Shown here: piece after piece, positions 57,386 through 64,000 of the stretch
Position numbering within the stretch: position 1 is the first letter of the stretch
Layout: each line of letters opens with the position of its first letter
DNA from: Tenrec ecaudatus
Taxonomy: Eukaryota; Chordata; Mammalia; Afrosoricida; Tenrecidae
DNA length: 64,000 nt
Direction: 5' to 3'
NCBI RefSeq assembly: GCF_050624435.1
Contig: NC_134547.1
Coordinates: 32,622,419-32,686,418 of the forward strand
Notes under the pieces: generated by a model
The model's database searches: none
What the model was told of the DNA's origin: nothing
Seen by the model: the letters and a program-made list of their open reading frames with translations, nothing else
Program-made: the position numbers and the translations under genes

Positions 57386-57819
57386 AACAGAGGAGAAGCC
57401 TAAGCAGCCTAGAAGAGACTGTTGATCGACGATGGATATTGAATGTGACTCTGTTGCGTGCTTAGAAGGAAGCACGGCGCGTTGTCGAGAACGCGCTTGA
57501 TGGCCTAGAGAACGCACAGATCCTCATGAACAAAATGTCACTAGAGATATGCAGGTGCTTCTGGTGAGCATGGAAATGAGAAATGTGATACTAGACACTG
57601 GAAGAAAGGTGACCCTTTTTAGAAAGTGGCAAAGATCTTGGTTGAATTATCTTCTGGCAGGAGATAGCTGGCTATGCAAGCCATGCACAGCATTTGAAGC
57701 GGGAGAGTCCTGTGCATTTGCTCCTGCTTCCATGTTTCTCTTACCAACGCACATCCCACACACTTTCTTTGCTCCAGCACAAATATCATCCCCATTCCAA
57801 GATACACACATCTATCCAT
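57386..57819. other. Unassigned sequence
   Basis: Old-repeat look near 57480-57610 but no family assigned. Confidence 0.35.
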
Positions 57820-58115
57820 CCATCACACCTGAATATCTGTTGCACACTTGTTATGTTCTGAACATTGAGGATGCAGCTGTCAACACCACAGGCAAAAGTC
57901 CTTGACCCCAATGCACCATCAGTGCAATGGCACCACAGCCATGCATGGCATGAAAAAACATAGGAAGAGAAGCTGAGATGGCTTGGGCAATCAAGGAGGG
58001 CTTCTTGGAGGAGGCAATGTTTAAATTGAGTTCTACAACATACGTGTTCAGAAAAGAACCTCAGGCCAAAGAGACAGCAAGCATTGATTCCAGACGTGCA
58101 CAATGCTGGGAGTTA
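57820..58115 (+). mobile_element. L2 LINE remnant
   Basis: CTTGTTATGTTCTGAACATTGAGGATGCAGCTGTCAACA follows the L2 3' end pattern (tact-atgtgcc-aggcact-gggga-tacagc-agtgaac). The downstream phrase CAAGGAGGGCTTCTTGGAGG fits as well. Ancient mammalian LINE. Confidence 0.5.
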
Positions 58116-58447
58116 TACAGAACAAACGTAGCAGGAAAAGATGGAAGTTGATGAAGTAGAAGAAGTTGATGAAGTGTGCTCCCATCTCACCATGGCTACT
58201 TCCTCACCTGAGTTAGACCAGGTCCTAGGCTGCCTCTGGAGCTCTAAGCAGGGCCCCTATGCTGCCTGTGCTCAAAAGGGGCAGTCAGACGGTCTTTTAA
58301 GAGGGAAGACCCCTGTCTGGAGACCTGCCTGGTACCTGGGAAACTCCTACTGCCAATCGACAGACACCTGACTGTGGGTGCTCCTCCGGGCTCCAGATCC
58401 AGAACCCAAGGGGCCTGGGTTCTCCCCTCTATCCTCCCAAGCATGGA

Positions 58448-58590
58448 TCATTCATTTATTCCGTCTTTCATTCTCCCGGCTGGACCCAGAGGAGGTGTCT
58501 GATGGATGTGTGCCGAGAGGAAAGAGGTGCAGAAGGCGGAGGCCCTGTCCTGACTTGCCTACACTCATGGAGCTCACACCTACGTGGGCA
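58448..58590 (+). mobile_element. L2 LINE remnant
   Basis: ATTCATTTATTCCGTCTTTC at left and CCCTGTCCTGACTTGCCTAC, CTCATGGAGCTCACACC at right follow the L2 3' pattern. Confidence 0.5.
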
Positions 58591-60589
58591 CAGCCAGAAG
58601 AAGCACTGTGGCTGGAGTGAATTGACTGGGGGCCCTCTCCCACACACCCCCGCTACCCACTCTTCCTGGCCAAGTGTGGGGGTCCTGCTTCCAGCTTCCT
58701 CCTCCATCCCATCAGCCAGCCGGCGGAGGTGTGAGCAGCACCCTCATCTGGCAGCTGGTGAGATGAAGGGACTTGCACACCACTCAGCAGAGCTCCCTGT
58801 TCGTCACCTGCCATTCTCATGGGGCAGGGGGAGGGGGGTAACAAGCGTGAAACCTGTTCTTGAAGTTCAGAGTCAGTCTCACCAATAGACTGATGGGTGG
58901 GTGGATGGATATGTGGGTGGTGGGAGTCAGTGAGCATGGCCAGGCTCCTCTTCTGATCCCCATGGCACCCTTCTAGCCCCGCTCCCCCTCTGTCAGCACT
59001 TGACTGGGCCCCTCTCAGGAGAGGCTCCTCTCCAAATCCCTGAGGTCTGCCCAGTGCCCTTCCAGACCCCACTCTCCACATCCCTCAGTGCTGGGGGAGG
59101 AGTACTGCAGCCCCCGCGATCCTCCTTCTAGAAGCTTCTGTGGGCCATCCTCAGCTATGGACCTGCAGCCATTGCTCCTCCCCCCACACCATAGTGGATC
59201 GGTAGCAGGAACCAGTGTTCCCAAGTGGACCACTTCGCAAGGGCCAGGCGCAAGCCTCAAGGGGCCTCAGGAAATAACTTGGAAAACCTGAGTCCAGGTC
59301 TAACGTTCCACTTTCAGGGGTCGACGCACTGGCAGCACACAGGCTCCTGGTAACAGGATCCCCTCTCTGCCCACCACCACCATCCCGAGTCCCCAGCACC
59401 AGGCCCCACAGAATGGCCTAGACCAGGCAGGAATCTGTCACCCCGTCCTCCATACCACACAGACCCTGCTCTCAGGCATGTGACTGGGGTCTGAGGGGCA
59501 GTCCCTCAGGCCAAAGGCCTGACTCTCTCTAAACCAGTGTTTTAATATGAATCAGGTGGAGGTTTTACATTTCAGATCATCAATTTTGTATTCAACAGTT
59601 TAAACTACTTATCAAAGCCCCGAGGTCCCCGTGCTGCTGTTTGTAGGCAGTGGAGCATTTGTCTCGCCCAGAGATCTGGACAGTCCTCACAGCTCAGCTG
59701 TGTGAGCACCAGGTGGCCCATCTGAAACAGGAAAGGTGAAGCCACCCACCCAGGCCTGACCACAGAGAGAGGAGGGCACAGTGCCTCTGGCCATCACTAC
59801 CAGCAGCAGCTGGCCGCTGGCACTGAGCCCGAGCCCAAGGCCCAGGCCCAGGTACTCGGAGATTCCTCCTTCAAGTCTTCACATGAGCCACTCGGCCACA
59901 CTTGAGCACCGGATGCAGGCCTAAGGCCGGCTACTTCCCAGGCAGTGCAAGAGGGAATCTGGGGAGGACTGGACATGGACTCTCTGCTAGCCGGTCCATC
60001 TCTCAGAGCCCTGCTGGATTCCCCCCTCCTACCTCTTCCAGGAAGCCTGTGCTGACTACTGTGGACATCAGCCCACACAGCCACACAGGCCCTGAAGCTC
60101 TCTACCTGACATCACGCCTACGGTAAGAGTTACAGTCGAGAGGCTTCATGTGGGTGCCCCAGGTCCCACCAGGCTCCCGAGAGGCCTGACAGTCATGGCT
60201 TCACGAGCTTGACTGAGGCCGCCTCGTGAGGGAGTCCAGAGAACGAAGGTTTCTGGGGAAAGTGTGGACACTAGGGGTCAGGATGAAGGGTGCCATACTT
60301 TGGGGAAGATGTAGTAACAGACTTCATTTCTGTTCCTTCACCTTCATCCAAGCTCACGCCATTCCCCCTCCCTCCCTGATGGCTACGTGCCAGAATGGCC
60401 ACATGACCCAGGATGGACCAATGAGGGCACCACACTCCCTGGCTCAGTGATTGGTCCAGGGAAGGGCACCCACCTCCAACACAGGAGGGCTAAATTATTC
60501 ATCTTGGAGAGAGACAGACAATCCCATTGTTCAGGAGCCTTGATTCAGTTTACCTGAAAGTGTCGCTCCAATACACACGCCAATACCCC

Positions 60590-60625
<36 letters not shown>

Positions 60626-61997
60626 TGGGGGCTTATGCCACTTGCATCCAGGCTCCTGGAGGCACAGTTGACCCCAAAGCCAGCCTGGCTCTTTTCCACT
60701 GGACATCTGGGTCTCTCTAAAGGGTCTTCTTCAATCCAGAGCACTGAGCCAGTCCCACAGGAGGTTGGGGCTGGACTCCTTTGCCCCTCTATAGCCCTCG
60801 CGCTTCGGCTGCCCACACTGGCCAGGGCCAGCCTGCACTTCCTTGTAGGATAGGGCTTGGCCCACTGGCCCCATGACAAGCCTTCGGGGCTGCGATGGCC
60901 CTTCCTCTCTCTGCCAGGCTCATATCCTCCCCCCTCCACGTCACCTCCCCAGGGCAGATGCATTTCCATAGCACATATTCCATGATCTCGGTGACCTTTG
61001 GGCCACATTTACTCCTGACCCGCTGTCCAAATGGCAGGTCCGCCCTCAGAGACTCTGGGACCCAGTCAATGTCCAATATTCACAAAGTCCCTGATCCAGC
61101 AGAGCCTGGTGCCTCTGCCTACATCTGGTCGGCTCCGTCCCCTAGCCTGCGCTCTGAGGCGCAGAAGCCACAGCCGTGTGAATCTGGGCCACCCCACCCC
61201 CACCCCGGACACTGGACAGAGGAAGGGGGGCCTTTCCAGTTCTCAGAGCCCCTCAGTGCCACCCACCTGCCCTCTGCAGCCCCCAGGCATTAGCCCAAAG
61301 TTGGTGTGCCCAGACCAGCCCGCTCTCTGCCAGTGCCCACACCCAGAGGCGCATCTAGGGTCCAGCCGCCCAAAGTGGGGCGCCACCGGGCAGTTCCTGT
61401 TACCCACGATGGTGAGCGGACATTGAGCAAGTCCAAACTCACACTTGTGTATTGGACAGCCTCCCCGGAGCACGGCCGACCGTGGGATCTGGGGGTGACC
61501 CGTGGGGTAGGGGGTGTGAGTCTATGAGGGACCAATTGTCCTCCGGGTGGTTTTCGCAGAGCCGCACAACGTGCTGAGCAAACGGTCCTCAAGCCTGACT
61601 TTCACTTTAAAAGCTGATGGATGTCAAGTTCTCCAACCTAAGGGCTCCCAGTGAGCCATGGGCGCCAGGTCAGGGCCTCGGGGACATTGCAACACCAGGG
61701 GCCTGGAGGCCCGAAGCTTCCCTGGATTGTGTAACCAAAATATGCCGCTTTGTAGCCCACCTGCGGCGGGCTGTGGTTTGCATGCCCAGTGGAAGTCAGC
61801 AGTCTGAACACTTTGGGGGTTGACAGGCCGGGCCCAAAACTCTGCTTTCGGGTGGCTTCTTCTCAGGGCTCTGAGCAATCAGGGCCAGGGGGGCAAACTC
61901 TGTCACTGGCGATGCCTGTCCCCAACTGGAAGGAACACTCGGTCAGTCTCCTGTCTGGCCACCAGCACTAAGTCCTGATTTAGAAATCAAATGATTT
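58591..61997. other. GC-rich single-copy sequence with one AC microsatellite
   Basis: A short AT-richer patch at 59520-59640 (AATATGAATCAGG, CATCAATTTTGTATTCAAC) may be a small conserved element. A TGGG/TGGA minisatellite scrap lies near 58890-58920. No gene recognised among the GC-driven frames. Confidence 0.4.
60591..60623 (+). repeat. (AC)n microsatellite
   Basis: Near-perfect dinucleotide repeat. Confidence 0.95.
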
Positions 61998-62103
61998 AAT
62001 GTTGAGGACAACAAATGTACAAATGTGCTGTACACAATGGATGTATTATGGATTGTGATAAGAGTTATATGAGCCCCCCAATAAAATGATTTTTTTAAAA
62101 AGA
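61998..62103 (+). mobile_element. Very short L1 3' end with perfect 16-bp TSD
   Basis: A 106-bp insertion ending GAGCCCCCCAATAAAATG and an A-rich tail. AGAAATCAAATGATTT occurs exactly at 61982-61997 and 62104-62119. The intact TSD implies a fairly recent, extremely truncated L1 insertion. Confidence 0.9.
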
Positions 62104-62119
62104 AGAAATCAAATGATTT

Positions 62120-64000
62120 CTTTGGCAGTTGGCTGCTCTTTGGCCCCCTTGGCTGGCAGCAGGAGGGCTGCCCTGGGCAGGGCCCACTCGAGCAGCAGGG
62201 TGGTGGGCATAGCAGGCATCTTATTTACAGGGACACCCTGCCCTCCTGGCCAGCATGGGGAAGAAACCTTGGCCCAAATGCCTGGGGCCCGGGCAGGAGC
62301 CAGCTACCTCCTGGGCTGGGCCTCATCCTGGTGAACGGACAGGTATGTGGCCTGATGCACCACTGTATGCTGGATGAACAGTGCTGAGCAAGATAGGCAA
62401 GAGGTGGGGACAACCACTGCGGCCACTAGGAGGGACCTCACCTAGCTGCTGGGGTGTGGCCCACTTGTCACCTTGAGGTCATCTTCTTGACTTGCCTGCT
62501 CCAACTGGCCCTCTTCCACTCTTGGTTACCTGTCTCACTTCACATGTCACATCTCCCTTGAATCTAGGGGTGCTAGCCCTGCCAACCACTTCATCTTCCC
62601 ACTAGATTCTTCCATGGGGGACAGGGGTGGGTGCTGGAGTAGAGAGGCCAAGGTTTGGGCCCAGTCACTCCTGATTTGGGGATGACTGGGCCCAGTATGT
62701 TGGGCTCAGAGATGCCAGTTTTAGGGGACCCTCATCTCAGCCCCACCTGCCACCCACCTCCGGCTGTAATTGGCACAGTCTCCAGAACCTCGCAGGTTCC
62801 CTCCCTCCTGCGTCTCTGTCACAAGTACAAGTATCAGTACCACTGCCTGCCCCTCCTTTCGGGAGAGTGCTGACCGCTCCCCAGGGACACCTGGCTCCTG
62901 CCTAGGGGAGGGAGGCCTGCAGACAAGCGGTCTTCTAATGTGGACAGTGGTGGCCGCCAGGCTGGGAGAAACACCAACAATGGAAGAGAGCAGTGGGGGC
63001 CGGGCGGGAGGGCGGTGCGGTGAGAAGGCCAAGGTCTGCTCCCAGGTTTGGGGTGGGAGTTGTGAGGGGCAGCGGGCTCTATTTGGCCTTCAACCAGTCT
63101 TGCTCATACCTCCAGACCTGTGCCTGCTGCCACTTCCCTCTTTATAGTGAAGATCTGAGTAGGCAGTGCCCGGCACTCTTGGTGCATTGGGCCACCCCGG
63201 GCCATGAAAAGAGACAGAGAATGAGGGAGGTGGATCAGACAGCTGGCTGTGGGCAGGCAATACACACACGCGCACACACACCCACACACACCATCTTGGG
63301 CATCGCCAGCTTGACTAAAGGCACTCAAGTCAGTGGTTCCTCAGACCAGATCTCTCCCTCTGACTTACGATCCACAACCAGACACCCCCAATCCCACCGA
63401 GAATCCTGAGCAATGAGGAGCCAGCCACCCTGTTGGGCCCTGAGCCCAGACAGGAACCAGGAGTCCAGGGGGGTCCATGTGGGTAAGGAGGCAATCTCCA
63501 CAGGGGAGAGAAGGACAGAAGAAGCAGTCAGTCCTCTGACTCCATGGGAGGGTGCTCAGGCACTTTAGGGTGTGGAGGGCCACCTGATCACCACGGCCAG
63601 CTGATGGGAGCATCGAGGGCTGGGGCAGGGCAGAGGCGGGGCCCAAGTGGAGGTGCAGTCTGAAGGCATTCTAGAGACTGCTATTGATCACTGCCAGGGA
63701 AGCTGGTGGGGATGGTGGGGGGTCCTAGATCCACAGACCAGAGGCCCAGGCTGCCTACAGGGCACCCTACAGCCCCCTGCAGCCCCACTGCCCATAGTTT
63801 CCATGTGCATAACACCAGAGGAAAGCCCTGTCACCCTGTCAGGCCTTCTCTGACACACCTCCCCACCTCTGGCTTCCTCCTGCCCCTGCTCAAGCCAGCT
63901 CCTGGAGTGCGCTGGGCTCCTGCCCAGCCTGCTCTGTTGGCCAGGAGCCCGCCCATGCCCATGCTGGCCACTCTTCCCTCGCTCCAGCAGGGCCACAAGG
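62120..64000. other. GC-rich single-copy sequence
   Basis: No gene, SINE or LTR recognised. A short CA-rich run is at 63262-63290. Frames on both strands are GC-driven. Confidence 0.4.

Noticed and set aside
1..64000. CRISPR arrays, operons or prokaryotic genes
   Set aside because: No regularly spaced palindromic repeats; the repeat content is clearly mammalian.

Overview
The window is nuclear DNA from a placental mammal, most likely an afrotherian and probably a tenrec (Echinops telfairi or a relative). The evidence is repeat content read by eye: tRNA-derived AfroSINE copies, RTE-clade LINEs whose 3' tail is shared with those SINEs, L1 copies with an afrotherian-looking 3' UTR, ERVL-type solo LTRs, and two short hAT elements that look like the SPIN family. 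SPIN is known from tenrec but not from most placental orders. The species call is an inference; Afrotheria is more secure than tenrec.

I recognise no protein-coding host gene, no functional RNA gene and no CRISPR array. Long open frames are either LINE remnants or chance frames in GC-rich or low-complexity DNA. The window reads as intergenic or deep intronic sequence in two layers: a repeat-dense left and centre, and GC-rich single-copy DNA from about 46.8 kb onward that is broken by AT-rich blocks resembling conserved non-coding elements.

Layout. 1-4.5 kb: ERVL LTRs, a 5'-truncated L1 with a 15-bp target-site duplication (TSD), and SINEs. 4.5-12.6 kb: an antisense L1 split by a nearly full-length, dead RTE. 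12.6-13.8 kb: a composite tRNA-Gly/RTE SINE and an LTR. 13.8-21.1 kb: mostly single-copy sequence with MIR, AfroSINE, one SPIN-like element and an AT-rich candidate conserved block. 21.1-36.2 kb: one 15-kb nested stack in which an RTE is split by a 9.65-kb near-full-length L1, which itself received three solo LTRs and antisense L1 ends; the RTE also holds its own LTR and further L1 ends. 36.2-41.3 kb: single-copy DNA with a strong candidate regulatory block at 38.6-39.5 kb. 41.3-42.8 kb: an interstitial telomere-like array next to an internally deleted hAT transposon. 43.1-46.8 kb: an old MaLR-type LTR and an antisense RTE carrying an AfroSINE and the second SPIN-like element. 46.8-64 kb: single-copy sequence with TG/CA tracts, candidate conserved blocks at 48.8-49.8, 53.0-53.3 and 53.6-53.8 kb, one L1 3' UTR copy, L2 remnants and a very short L1 insertion with a perfect TSD.

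Two themes stand out. One is the layered transposon chronology, including composite SINEs built from RTE ends. The other is a set of AT-rich, repeat-free blocks, possibly long-range enhancers of a developmental gene outside the window. Family names rest on recall of motifs and have not been checked against a repeat library.
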